Assembly: GCA_965658375.1 (NCBI GenBank)
Contig: CBFHSD010000001.1
Coordinates: forward strand, 1 to 64,000
Source: CBFHSD01 sp965658375
GTDB lineage: Bacteria > Bacteroidota > Bacteroidia > Flavobacteriales_G > Salibacteraceae
DNA: 64,000 nt
Reading direction: 5' to 3'
Positions 28,418 to 37,644 of this stretch are shown piece by piece. Below the pieces are notes generated by a model that was not told the DNA's origin, ran no database searches, and was given only the letters and a program-made list of their open reading frames with translations. The position numbers and the translations under genes are program-made. Numbering within the stretch: position 1 is the stretch's first letter; each line of letters opens with the position of its first letter.

Positions 28418-30187
28418 TTAATTTAAATCGAAAATTCTTCCGATTTTTCGGGCAATACCCTCAGCATTTAATCCTAAATCTTCGTATAATTCGCTTTGGG
28501 TCCCATGTGCAATGAAGACGTCTGGTAAAGCAAGCGGCTCAATTTTACCTGTATACTCAGCAATTGCAGCAAGGCTCAGAACCTCACTGTACAAACCACC
28601 TTTCATTGTTCCATCTTCTACAGTGATGATGTGAGTATGAGACGTGAATACGCTGTGCAGTGCTCTTTGGTCAAGCGGTTTTAAAAAACGCATGTTGATC
28701 CACGTTGGGTTCACACCCTGTTTTTTTAAAACCAACAAAGCATTTTCTACTTCGATACCAATTGTTCCGATAGACAGAACTGCTACTTTTTCTCCTTGGT
28801 TTCTCAATTCAGACTTTCCAAAGTGCATGGAGGTTCCTTCTTTCCAATCTGCATCATTTACTCTACCTCTAGGATAACGAATGGCTATTGGTCCTTGCCA
28901 TTCTTCAACTGCTGCTTTTAGCATCGCCCAAAGCTCTTTTCCATTCATTGGTGCGGCAATGGTCATATTGGGAATGCAATTCAAATATGCCAAATCAAAT
29001 GCTCCATGGTGCGTTGGACCATCAGCTCCTACCAATCCGGCACGGTCAATGGCAAAAATTACTTTTAAGTTTTGCAGCGCCACATCATGAATGAGTTGAT
29101 CATAGCCACGCTGTAAAAAGGTGCTGTAAATAGCTACAATTGGAATGCCTCCTTCTTTTGCAATACCCGCACCTAATGTAACTGCATGTTGTTCTGCTAT
29201 CCCAACATCAATGGCTCTCCCAGGAAACTTCTGCATCATTGGTAAAACTGACGACCCTGTTGGCATTGCTGGAGTAATAGCAAAAAGCTGATCGTGTTTC
29301 TCTGCCAACTCTACGAGGGCTTCTCCAAAAACCTCTTGAAACTTGGGCAGTTTGTTGGGTGAACTCGCAAGTACCTTTCCTGTGGATTTATTAAAAAGAC
29401 CTGGAGCATGCCATTGCGTTGGATTCCCGTATTCGGCAGGTTTGTACCCTTTACCTTTTGTGGTTTTAATATGCAGTATTCTTGGGCCAGATTGATTCAA
29501 TTCATGCTTTAAGCACTGTTCAACCAAGGCTATATCATGCCCGTCTATAGGTCCAGAATAAGAAAAATTGAACGCTTCGAAAAACGATGCCGATGAATGT
29601 TCGTGATTCTTTGTATTGAAATAATGGTTTAATGCGCCAACACTGGGATCTATGCTCATATGGTTGTCGTTTAAGACAACAAGAATATTTTTCCCAGCTA
29701 CCCCAGCATAATTCAATGCCTCAAGCGCCATACCTGCTTGTATGCTTGCATCTCCAATCACAGCAACATGCTTCTTGTTCACTTTTCTACTCACCAAAGC
29801 CATCCCTAATATGGCTGAAATACTTGTGCTGCTATGGCCTGTTCCGAAATGATCAAATTCGGATTCTATGATGCTCGGGAAACCACTCAAACCTCCTTTT
29901 TGGCGAATGCTTGAAAAGCGATCACTGCGTTCTGTTAAGATCTTGTAACCATACGATTGATGACCAACATCCCACACCAAGTTATCATCTGGTAAATTAA
30001 GTACGCGCAATAAAGCAACCGTCAACTCCACAACACCCAAACTTGCCCCTAAATGACCACCCTTTTCCGCCACTATCTCAACAATAAAATCACGCAACTC
30101 ATTTACCAACTGTTTGGCTTGAGAAGCACTCAGAGCTTTCACATCCGTTGGAGATGATATTGCTTTTAAAAGAGGTCTATCGCTCAT
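28418..30187 (-). CDS. dxs: 1-deoxy-D-xylulose-5-phosphate synthase
   Basis: A 589-aa thiamine-diphosphate enzyme that condenses pyruvate and glyceraldehyde-3-phosphate to DXP. It is shorter than the usual 620-640 aa. Family motifs are WDVGHQ, GHSSTSIS, the cofactor segment GDASIQAG...LNDN, KGKGYKPAE, IAEQHAV with the catalytic Glu, STFLQRGYDQ, AIDRAGLVGADGPTHHGAFD and IRYPRGR. The cofactor motif has GDA in place of the usual GDG. The gene starts one base after the UbiA stop, at the end of a mevalonate operon. With no ispC or other MEP gene here, DXP is more likely used for thiamine and pyridoxal phosphate (inference). Confidence 0.93.
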   Translation of the reverse strand: MSDRPLLKAISSPTDVKALSASQAKQLVNELRDFIVEIVAEKGGHLGASLGVVELTVALLRVLNLPDDNLVWDVGHQSYGYKILTERSDRFSSIRQKGGLSGFPSIIESEFDHFGTGHSSTSISAILGMALVSRKVNKKHVAVIGDASIQAGMALEALNYAGVAGKNILVVLNDNHMSIDPSVGALNHYFNTKNHEHSSASFFEAFNFSYSGPIDGHDIALVEQCLKHELNQSGPRILHIKTTKGKGYKPAEYGNPTQWHAPGLFNKSTGKVLASSPNKLPKFQEVFGEALVELAEKHDQLFAITPAMPTGSSVLPMMQKFPGRAIDVGIAEQHAVTLGAGIAKEGGIPIVAIYSTFLQRGYDQLIHDVALQNLKVIFAIDRAGLVGADGPTHHGAFDLAYLNCIPNMTIAAPMNGKELWAMLKAAVEEWQGPIAIRYPRGRVNDADWKEGTSMHFGKSELRNQGEKVAVLSIGTIGIEVENALLVLKKQGVNPTWINMRFLKPLDQRALHSVFTSHTHIITVEDGTMKGGLYSEVLSLAAIAEYTGKIEPLALPDVFIAHGTQSELYEDLGLNAEGIARKIGRIFDLN

Positions 30188-31075
30188 TTATACAAAAGGA
30201 ATATTTAAAAGGCCCAAGCCTAAAAGTACTTTCAAAATGTTATTGGCTATGGTGTACTTATTAGGTTTACCACTGAGTAGAACAAACACTGCTATAATCA
30301 ATAAAGTGATGTAACTCAATACAAAATAGTAGATGGCTGTTTCTTGTATAGCATAGGTCAAGTACAGGCCTATTACGGGCAAAACGGACAAAACACCTAA
30401 GCCGAGGAACAGGCGTTGAGTGGTAGTAATTCCATGAACAAGCGCGAAGCTCCTATACCCAAACTCTTTATCTCCAGGTAATGAAATAAGGTCTTTGAGA
30501 AACTCTCTCATCAATACAATAATGGCCAAATAACCCATATAGAAAAACAATGCGAAATTAACATCGCGGTATAAGACAGATAAGGCAGCAAAAGGAGCAA
30601 GACTTAATAAAGTTGCACTCAAATTGCTTGTAAAGACACGCTTTTCCAACTTATGTGAATAGAACCAAAGTGCAGTTCCAAAAAGGAAGTTATAAAGCAT
30701 CACTTTTTTACTCACATAAAAAGCAAGAATCATCCCTATAAGATTGAATATGAAATAGAAGTTAAGAGCAGATTGTTGGCTGATGAGCCTTTTAAAAACC
30801 ACGTTTTGCGGTCTATTTATAATGTCTCTTTCTAAATCGTAAAAGTTATTGATGATAAATCCTGAAGCCACAAGGCAAGCTGTAGAGTATATAGTGAGGT
30901 GTAGCTCTATATCTTTGATTGTTGCCCACCATGCGATTGGTTCGTTCAACAAAAACACCGCAATGAGGTACATACCTGACACCACAGTAAGAATACTCCA
31001 CCACCTGACTAAAGAGAGAAGAGCAAATACCTTGAATAGTCGGTACTTCTGCCTTCTGTTGAGCAAAGGACTCAA
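30188..31075 (-). CDS. UbiA-family prenyltransferase
   Basis: A 295-aa polytopic membrane enzyme with about eight helices. The first aspartate-rich motif is NNFYDLERDIINRP (N-x3-D-x3-D) and the second is DLISLPGDKEFG, the two Mg-diphosphate binding sites of UbiA enzymes. Bacteroidota members of this group are often named geranylgeranylglycerol-phosphate geranylgeranyltransferase-like; quinone or other prenyl acceptors are also possible. It overlaps the mevalonate kinase gene by 4 nt and abuts dxs, so it uses prenyl diphosphates made from the pathway of its own operon. Confidence 0.88.
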   Translation of the reverse strand: MSPLLNRRQKYRLFKVFALLSLVRWWSILTVVSGMYLIAVFLLNEPIAWWATIKDIELHLTIYSTACLVASGFIINNFYDLERDIINRPQNVVFKRLISQQSALNFYFIFNLIGMILAFYVSKKVMLYNFLFGTALWFYSHKLEKRVFTSNLSATLLSLAPFAALSVLYRDVNFALFFYMGYLAIIVLMREFLKDLISLPGDKEFGYRSFALVHGITTTQRLFLGLGVLSVLPVIGLYLTYAIQETAIYYFVLSYITLLIIAVFVLLSGKPNKYTIANNILKVLLGLGLLNIPFV

Positions 31076-32013
31076 AACTTATGAATCACCTCTAAATTGT
31101 GATCCTTCAGAATATGCTTTGCTTTATTGAGGTCTTGTGTAAACCCAAGAACAAATCCGCCACCACCAGAGCCGCAAAGCTTCAAATAGTATGCATTAGA
31201 TTCAATTCCTTGTTGCCAAACACTTTTAAAGCCTTGAGGAATCATTGGACTAAAATGATCAAAAACTAATGATGAAAGACTCTTCATGCTATTGAAAAGA
31301 GGTTTTACATCACCTTTCAAGAAACTTTGAATACACTCATCATTGTATTTCTTGAACTCTTTACGGAGCATGTTTCTGAACCCTTCTTGCTTCATTTTCT
31401 CCCAGAAGATGTTGACCATCGGCTGAGTTTCTCCAGGTTCGCCAGAGTTTAACAAAAATATAGCGCCTTCTCCATTGCCTTCTAGAGGCATACCTACTGT
31501 ACCCAGATCGGATTGACTTTTAATAAGAACCGGTAATTTCATGTAGCAAATCAACGGATCAATTCCGCTGGAAGTGCCATGGAAATAACTCTCCATTTGA
31601 GCAAAAATCTTCTTTAGTCCAGCAATTTGTTCTTTTGGCAATTCACTTGATGCATGAGCATTCTCAAGATTGTATCTATCATAAATTGCAGCTACCAAAG
31701 CGCCAGAAGAACCAACACCATAACCTTGTGGAATGGTGCTATCAAAGTACATTCTGTTAGAAATGTCTTTTTCCAATTGGTTCAAATCTAAATTCGCCAT
31801 CAAATTACCATGCTCTTCGAGCTTGATTAAATGCTGTGCAAACTTGTTTAAATGTTGATTAGATTGTTCTTGCTCCTGGCTTAGGTTCTCTTTGGCAAAA
31901 TTCAATTCGCCTCTGTAAGCCCCGTAAGGAATAGACAAACCCATTGAATCTTGAATAATTCCATATTCACCAAACAATAGGATTTTGCTGTAAAAAAGCG
32001 CGTCTTTAATCAT
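31072..32013 (-). CDS. Mevalonate kinase
   Basis: A 313-aa GHMP kinase. Motif 1 is KILLFGEYGII, motif 2 the phosphate loop PQGYGVGSSGALVAA, followed by the Ser/Asp segment FHGTSSGIDPLICY and motif 3 KLCGSGGGGFVLGF. The arrangement FGEY and GTSSGIDP is that of mevalonate kinase, which makes 5-phosphomevalonate from mevalonate and ATP. It lies 3 nt after mvaD and overlaps the UbiA gene by 4 nt. Cytoplasmic. Confusion with another GHMP kinase is possible, but the operon supports the assignment. Confidence 0.9.
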   Translation of the reverse strand: MIKDALFYSKILLFGEYGIIQDSMGLSIPYGAYRGELNFAKENLSQEQEQSNQHLNKFAQHLIKLEEHGNLMANLDLNQLEKDISNRMYFDSTIPQGYGVGSSGALVAAIYDRYNLENAHASSELPKEQIAGLKKIFAQMESYFHGTSSGIDPLICYMKLPVLIKSQSDLGTVGMPLEGNGEGAIFLLNSGEPGETQPMVNIFWEKMKQEGFRNMLRKEFKKYNDECIQSFLKGDVKPLFNSMKSLSSLVFDHFSPMIPQGFKSVWQQGIESNAYYLKLCGSGGGGFVLGFTQDLNKAKHILKDHNLEVIHKF

Positions 32014-32016
32014 GGG

Positions 32017-33093
32017 TTAATACAATTGGGTTGGGCCTAAGCCTAAGGCATCAAAAATAAACTTTCTTTCTGCACAATACTCAGCCAATGTTTCTTTAAC
32101 AAAAATGTTGACTTTATGTTCTTCATGTGCCGGATATAAGAGGTGTACATTAGCTCCTGCGTCGAGCGTGAACCATACATCCATTCCTCCTTGACGTGCT
32201 TCCCAAATAGCTTCTATAATGGCAAGCGTATTGGGCTTCATCAAAATAAAATAGGGGTCGCTTGTCATCATCAAAGCGTGTAGCATCAAGGCTTCACGCT
32301 CCACAATATCTCCAAAAACTTTTAGGTCTCCTGTTTTGAGCGCACCTAATAATTGACTCAGGTGCGTATGCGCTAAATCAAATCGCGTTTGCGCAAAAGG
32401 ATGATTTTTGAGCAATCCATGGCCTACCGTACTTGATACTTTTTTCTGACCTTCATCTACCAATAACACAGCATCTTTGAAGGTAGAATAGACTTCATGC
32501 ACGTTATTCTGATAAGCCACAGCGAATAAATCTGACGAGTTCTCAATGTCCTTATGCGTCCCCCAATTTACCAAGCCACCATATACAGATCTGCTGGCAG
32601 AACCGGATCCCAAGCGTGCTAAGAAAGAAGCTTTTTGAAGAAAATGATTCTTTTCAATGAATGGATTGAGCTGCTTTTCAATGCTCATTAGGCCAAGAGC
32701 TAAAGCACTCATTCCTGAAGCTGAAGATGCAATACCTGAAGAATGTGGAAATGTATTTTTCGTGTCAATTTCTAATTCCAGCTGATTGATAAAAGGAAAA
32801 TAGGCTTTATTATTTTCTAAGAAATTAAGGGCTTTGGTTCCGAATTTCGGGTTTTCATTTCCCTCAAAAAAAAACTTAAACCCAAATTGATCTGATTGCT
32901 TGAATCGAATTTCGGTTTGGGTGTTGCATGCGTCTAGCGTAAAACTGATGCTTGGGTTGGAGGGTAGTTGATTTCCATGTTTTCCCCAGTACTTTACCAG
33001 TGCAATGTTTGATGGACTTTGCCAGGCCACTTTGCCACTGAATTGACTAGGCACATGGTGTTCTTGATCGTCAAAAAGGAATTGCGTTTCCAA
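32017..33093 (-). CDS. mvaD: Diphosphomevalonate decarboxylase
   Basis: A 358-aa GHMP-superfamily decarboxylase that makes isopentenyl diphosphate from 5-diphosphomevalonate. Recognisable are SPSNIALVKYWGK near the N-terminus, the phosphate loop HSSGIASSASGMSALA, ARLGSGSASRSVYGG and FTLDAGANVHLL, whose Asp is the catalytic base in known enzymes. It is the first gene of the mvaD-mvk-ubiA-dxs unit. Relatives that act on monophosphomevalonate exist; the sequence alone does not exclude that, but a candidate second kinase is encoded nearby. Confidence 0.92.
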   Translation of the reverse strand: METQFLFDDQEHHVPSQFSGKVAWQSPSNIALVKYWGKHGNQLPSNPSISFTLDACNTQTEIRFKQSDQFGFKFFFEGNENPKFGTKALNFLENNKAYFPFINQLELEIDTKNTFPHSSGIASSASGMSALALGLMSIEKQLNPFIEKNHFLQKASFLARLGSGSASRSVYGGLVNWGTHKDIENSSDLFAVAYQNNVHEVYSTFKDAVLLVDEGQKKVSSTVGHGLLKNHPFAQTRFDLAHTHLSQLLGALKTGDLKVFGDIVEREALMLHALMMTSDPYFILMKPNTLAIIEAIWEARQGGMDVWFTLDAGANVHLLYPAHEEHKVNIFVKETLAEYCAERKFIFDALGLGPTQLY

Positions 33094-33219
33094 TAGTTTG
33101 TTTTATGCAAAGTAACGTCAATCTGTAAAATGTGTTTTATAGATTGTCAGCAAATAATACAAATATCCATAATATACTCATAAACAAGCATGTCAAATTT
33201 GTGTTTACCTTTAGTGTCA

Positions 33220-33681
33220 ATGGAAAATCAGCAGTTCTTTATTATGAATTCAGGTGTTTCGGTGAATTTGACCGAACATCTAAAGTCTTGCTTGGAGCAA
33301 CATCCTGAAATTGAAATCTACGTAGGCTGTGATAGCCAAAACACAAGAGGCATTACTCTTTATGCAACAACGGTTGTTTTAAGGTACCCAAATAGAGGGG
33401 CTCATGTCTTATACCAAAAAGAAAGATTGCCCATTGTAAGAGATATGTGGTCTCGTCTTTGGAGGGAAATCGAATGTTCTTTGGAGGTGGCAAGATTTAT
33501 ACAAGAAGAATTGAAAATAAAGGTCAAACAAATTGATTTGGATTTTAATGAGGATCCCGAATATCCCAGCCATAAAGTGCTGAAAGCTGCGAGAGGTTAT
33601 GTAAGTTCTATGGGCTTTAACCCCAAAGCAAAACCCGAATTATTGATGGCTACTTGGGCGGCCAATGTTTTGTGTCAATAG
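33220..33681 (+). CDS. YkuK-like (DUF458) RNase H-fold protein
   Basis: This 153-aa protein resembles the DUF458/YkuK family, predicted to have a ribonuclease H-like fold, with the VGCDSQ strand near residue 35 and HKVLKAARGYVSSMGF near the end. The biochemical function is unproven. The ATG at 33220 is preferred to one at 33190, which would add ten residues (MSNLCLPLVS). It is the only plus-strand gene inside the isoprenoid block, separating mvaD from the GHMP kinase and HMG-CoA reductase, and its end overlaps the kinase gene by 7 nt. Confidence 0.75.
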   Translation: MENQQFFIMNSGVSVNLTEHLKSCLEQHPEIEIYVGCDSQNTRGITLYATTVVLRYPNRGAHVLYQKERLPIVRDMWSRLWREIECSLEVARFIQEELKIKVKQIDLDFNEDPEYPSHKVLKAARGYVSSMGFNPKAKPELLMATWAANVLCQ

Positions 33682-34586
33682 CTTTTCATCATTTGACGAA
33701 AAGGAATCACCGTATCACAGCCTTTGAATTGAAAGTAAGCTGTAGGGTCTATTTCTGCAGTGGCCAAAACAAAATCACCACCCCATGCACCCAAAGACTT
33801 CACTTGCCCTTTAAAATCCATGAACCAACGCTGTTTTACTGGCTCTGCTTGAAGAATACCGCTCATGAGTTGTTCATGCTCTAAGATAAGACCCTCGAAT
33901 GCTGAGAAATTTTTAACCCTCAACATTTCTTCTGTTATGGCATTGATATCATAAACTGCTTTTTCTCTATCAAAACTCAAGTCTTTGTAGCGCTTAATTT
34001 CTTGAGAACTCACTTGTTTTTTACCCAAGTAAACCAACCATAATTGATCAAGAAATGGAGGAGAAAAGCTCACTTCATTGAATTTCGGTTCCCCGTTTTG
34101 AAGCTGATAAATAAGAGCTTGATCATGGCTTGCACAAGCAATGTCATAACCGCTACCACCAAATGCACCATTCAACAATGGGTATGGATTCACATTAGCC
34201 CACTCAGCCAACATGGCAATAAGAGTTGAACTGCTTCCTAAACCCCATTCTCGGTTAAACTCCAATTGGGTCTCTACATATAGGCTTTGAGCATCTAATA
34301 AAAATTCGGGATTTAAGTGAGTGGCTTCCAACAGTAGTTTCACCAATTGTTTGGCAACTGCATCATCTGTTGCAGTAAGGATATTGTTCTTTTTTCCAAA
34401 ACGGCCTTCAAACCACACAGAGCCATCTTCTAGCTTACTCACCCAATGAATTCCAGGAGGTGCATCTTGCTTGGCATTAATCTGCATCCGTTGGCCAAGC
34501 TTGGTAGGAAAAGCTAAAGCTTTTGCCCCATCTAGCACCAAGTATTCGCCCGAAAGCAACAGTTTTCCGTTAGCTCGAAACTGCAT
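33675..34586 (-). CDS. GYDIA-family GHMP kinase (candidate phosphomevalonate kinase)
   Basis: A 303-aa GHMP-superfamily kinase. It has FRANGKLLLSGEYLVLDGA at the start, the phosphate loop EWGLGSSSTLIA and the family-defining GGSGYDIACA segment. Kinases with this GYDIA motif occur beside mevalonate-pathway genes in Bacteroidota, where a canonical phosphomevalonate kinase is otherwise hard to find, so it is the best candidate here for 5-phosphomevalonate kinase (inference from context). The final glycine-rich motif is LGAWGGDFVLA. Its start overlaps the HMG-CoA reductase stop by one base. Confidence 0.85.
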   Translation of the reverse strand: MQFRANGKLLLSGEYLVLDGAKALAFPTKLGQRMQINAKQDAPPGIHWVSKLEDGSVWFEGRFGKKNNILTATDDAVAKQLVKLLLEATHLNPEFLLDAQSLYVETQLEFNREWGLGSSSTLIAMLAEWANVNPYPLLNGAFGGSGYDIACASHDQALIYQLQNGEPKFNEVSFSPPFLDQLWLVYLGKKQVSSQEIKRYKDLSFDREKAVYDINAITEEMLRVKNFSAFEGLILEHEQLMSGILQAEPVKQRWFMDFKGQVKSLGAWGGDFVLATAEIDPTAYFQFKGCDTVIPFRQMMKSY

Positions 34587-35917
34587 TACAGTTCGTCTAC
34601 AGATTGAACACCCCTTAGCTCTAAAAACTTAGAAACAACCTCATTGTGATGTGGAACTTTATTCTCAAAATAGTTTTTGACTTGGTCTTTCTCTCCTTGC
34701 GTAGCTCCTAATTGATTTAAAATATTCAATAGGTGCATTTTCATATGTCCTTTTTGAATTCCAGTTGTAACTAGTGCACGCAGAGCCGCAAAATTTTGAG
34801 CCAATCCAGAAACTGCTACAATCTCCATGAGTTCCATTGCAGAAGGGTTTTGCAAGAGTTGATGTGCAAATTTCACAATGGGATGAAGCTTGGTTAATCC
34901 ACCAACGGTTCCCAAAGCCAAGGGAATTTCTATCCAGAATTTAAAGGTTCTTTCAGAAACAGAAACATCCGTTAAACTTCTGTACTGTCCAGAGCGCGAT
35001 GCATAGGTATGGCAAGCTGCTTCTACAGCTCTAAAATCATTCCCTGTAGCAATGATTACGGCATCTACACCGTTCATAATTCCTTTATTGTGAGTGGTTG
35101 CACGGTAAGGCTCAATACGCGCCACATGAATAGCCCTTTCAAACTTTTGAGCGAACTCTTCTCCGGACATGCCCTCCATCTCCAATTGGTCTGTAGAACA
35201 CTCTACGCTTGCTCTAACAATACATTCTGGCGTATAATTGGATAAGATGCACATGATAATTTGCACCTCTTTTTCTTTCTGGGAAAAAGACGCATCATTG
35301 GCAATTTCTCGTTTAAGCGTTTGAGCAAACTGCTCTAAACACGAATTGATGAAATTGGCCCCCATGGCATCTTTGGTTTCGAAAGTTGCCTTGAGTTGGT
35401 AGTAGTTTGCCTCTTCAAAAGTTTTGTTGATGAGAATAATATCTTCTATACCTCCACCTCGTTTGCGCATGCTTGCAGTAATGGCTTCAGTATCGTAGAA
35501 AAACTTCTCCTTAATTTTTCTAAAAAAGCGCAGCAACTTGTCGTAATCGCCATAGTAAGCAAAATGGACATGCCCTACTTTTTTAGTGCTTATAACCTCA
35601 GCCTTAAACCCACCGCGCTCTAGCCAAAAAGAAGCCGCTTTAGAAGCTGCTGCAACTACAGAACTTTCTTCTATAGCCATGGGAATGGTGCGCATTGACC
35701 CATTGATTTGAAAATTTGGAGCTACACCGAAGGGAATGTAAAAATTGGTGATTGTATTCTCAATAAACTCATCATGAAGCTTTTGCAAGGCTTGATCAGA
35801 ATTCCAATACTGTGCTAAAGTGCTTTTCGCTTCCTCTTTATGTTCAAAGAATGACTGTACTATCCAATCAATTTTCTCTTGTTTGGTAAACTTTGAGAAT
35901 CCTGATACCTTTTTCAT
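34586..35917 (-). CDS. Hydroxymethylglutaryl-CoA reductase (class II-like)
   Basis: A 443-aa HMG-CoA reductase, the committed step to mevalonate. Family segments are ENTITNFYIPFGVAPNF with the following EESSVVAAAS (substrate-binding Glu), KDAMGANFINS (the DAMGxN cofactor motif), HNKGIMNGVDAV with the catalytic Lys, and GTVGG. The bacterial soluble form is seen: no membrane helices. It is co-transcribed with the GYDIA kinase (1-nt overlap). A perfect TAGATTTG -7 element lies 19 nt upstream of the ATG. Cofactor preference (NADH or NADPH) cannot be read safely. Confidence 0.93.
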   Translation of the reverse strand: MKKVSGFSKFTKQEKIDWIVQSFFEHKEEAKSTLAQYWNSDQALQKLHDEFIENTITNFYIPFGVAPNFQINGSMRTIPMAIEESSVVAAASKAASFWLERGGFKAEVISTKKVGHVHFAYYGDYDKLLRFFRKIKEKFFYDTEAITASMRKRGGGIEDIILINKTFEEANYYQLKATFETKDAMGANFINSCLEQFAQTLKREIANDASFSQKEKEVQIIMCILSNYTPECIVRASVECSTDQLEMEGMSGEEFAQKFERAIHVARIEPYRATTHNKGIMNGVDAVIIATGNDFRAVEAACHTYASRSGQYRSLTDVSVSERTFKFWIEIPLALGTVGGLTKLHPIVKFAHQLLQNPSAMELMEIVAVSGLAQNFAALRALVTTGIQKGHMKMHLLNILNQLGATQGEKDQVKNYFENKVPHHNEVVSKFLELRGVQSVDEL

Positions 35918-35936
35918 CTGCCCATTTAAATTTGAA

Positions 35937-35944
35937 CAAATCTA
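35937..35944 (-). promoter_or_regulatory. Putative -7 promoter element for HMG-CoA reductase
   Basis: Minus-strand TAGATTTG matches TAnnTTTG perfectly, 19 nt before the ATG. No correctly spaced -33 TTG. Confidence 0.45.
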
Positions 35945-35985
35945 AAAGGAAATGTTCATTGGATTGACGATAATTGCAGAAGACT

Positions 35986-37644
35986 ATGCTTGTTTTAACA
36001 CTTTATTGGATCATCCTCTTCGGTTTCTTCTATCAACTTTCATGTTGGCTGAAGTTCAACACCCAACACGTATATCCTTACACCCTTTCTTTTTTAGCTG
36101 TTTATGGTCTTGGCGCCTTTGCAATGACAGTGTTTAGCCTTTTTGCTGGAACACCTTTTTGGGCAGACTATTTTTTGGGAGCAATAGGGATTTTCGGAAC
36201 CATTCAATTCTTTAGAAACGAGAAAAAACACATGGACTTTTCATCTTGGGATCTCTCTCATCTGTGGATAGTTCTTTTGTTCTTAGGCTGGAGTAGCTTA
36301 CACACAAAAATACCCGATGAAGGGCTGTATTACAACCAAGCAGTTAAGTGGTTCGAGGAAATGGGGTTGGTAAAGGGCTTGGGGAATTTTGATTTCTTTT
36401 TGATTCAAGGTTCAGCCTTACATGCATGGTCGGCTTGGTTCAACTTTGATGAGATGTACAGCTTAAATGACATCAACGGTTTTTTCGCTTTGACCTTTAT
36501 CCTGGAGACATTCAAGAGTTTTAAGAATAATACTTGGATAAAACTGAGCACCTTACTGTTACTGCCCATTCTCCTTCTCTTAAGTACTTCTTTGTCAACA
36601 GATATTATTCCAATTGTTGGTGTGGCATGCCTTACGCTTGTTCTTTTTCGCGAAGAAGAATTCAAAACATGGATGGCATGGGTAATTGTTGGAGTGCTTT
36701 TGACAAAAGTGAACGCCATTGTTTTTGCTTTTTACCTTTTTATGTTGGCTGTAATGCTTTGGAAAAAATGGAAAGCAGCATCGATTATTGCCTTGGGAAC
36801 AGGTTTGCATTTTGTAAAGTTGTTTCAAACCTCCGGCTACTTGTTAGCTCCTTTTTCGCATACCTTCACATTACCCAACCCGCATCATATTCCCGTGCTG
36901 AACGCAAAATTTTCCTCTATTGCTGGAGCTCAAATAGGCTTCAATCAAGTGGATTATGATAAAGTAGCTCAATGGACAGCCATAGATAAATTGATTCACT
37001 TTTTCTCTATGGGGAAACTGGAAATTATTTCAACCTTAATGGTTGTGAGTCTTGTAATCTATGTTTTGTTCTTTAAAAAAGAACTCAAACACAAGCTGTA
37101 TACCTTGAGCGCATTAGTTTTTGCCTTCATTTGGTTCTTTACCTCTCCTCAATTTCGATTGGCTATACCAGTGTTTTTTGGCTTAGCTATTTACGTTTTC
37201 GGGTTCATTCATTATTCTATTTCAAAGTGGATTACAAAAAGCATGAAATACACGATCCTTATTCTAATGAGTATGTTACTACTCATTCCTTTAGGGAAGT
37301 TGAGCTTTATTTCTGAGAATGATTTCATAGCAACTTACGATGGCTTTTCTTGGAAGCAAACATTGATTCCTGCACCATTGTATAGGGCTTCCGGGTATGA
37401 AGAAGCAGTGTTTGAAGGCTTTGCATACATAAAGCCAGACACTTTTGCATATTGCTTTGATGGGCCTTTTCCCTGTCAAGCATCTATGCTAAGAACCTTT
37501 AATAGTGATTCTGTCTATTACCCTGTACTTTTAGGCGAGGATTTACAAGATGGCCTAAGCTATGGCACCATAGCTCTTGAAAGCTTTGACACTTTAATTG
37601 TAGAGCAATTCAATGCTTACTCGATCAATTATTGGAAAGATTGA
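35986..37644 (+). CDS. Polytopic membrane protein of unknown function
   Basis: About 552 aa with roughly a dozen hydrophobic helices between residues 1 and 430, then a soluble C-terminal region of about 100 residues containing several Cys and aromatic residues. The layout (many helices, a DEGLYY motif after the third or fourth helix near residue 110, a soluble tail) resembles GT-C type membrane glycosyltransferases that use lipid-linked sugars, but I cannot assign a family. The start is the ATG at 35986; a TTG at 35974 is less likely. It is divergent from HMG-CoA reductase and its last 16 nt overlap the convergent gene at 37629. Confidence 0.75.
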   Translation: MLVLTLYWIILFGFFYQLSCWLKFNTQHVYPYTLSFLAVYGLGAFAMTVFSLFAGTPFWADYFLGAIGIFGTIQFFRNEKKHMDFSSWDLSHLWIVLLFLGWSSLHTKIPDEGLYYNQAVKWFEEMGLVKGLGNFDFFLIQGSALHAWSAWFNFDEMYSLNDINGFFALTFILETFKSFKNNTWIKLSTLLLLPILLLLSTSLSTDIIPIVGVACLTLVLFREEEFKTWMAWVIVGVLLTKVNAIVFAFYLFMLAVMLWKKWKAASIIALGTGLHFVKLFQTSGYLLAPFSHTFTLPNPHHIPVLNAKFSSIAGAQIGFNQVDYDKVAQWTAIDKLIHFFSMGKLEIISTLMVVSLVIYVLFFKKELKHKLYTLSALVFAFIWFFTSPQFRLAIPVFFGLAIYVFGFIHYSISKWITKSMKYTILILMSMLLLIPLGKLSFISENDFIATYDGFSWKQTLIPAPLYRASGYEEAVFEGFAYIKPDTFAYCFDGPFPCQASMLRTFNSDSVYYPVLLGEDLQDGLSYGTIALESFDTLIVEQFNAYSINYWKD

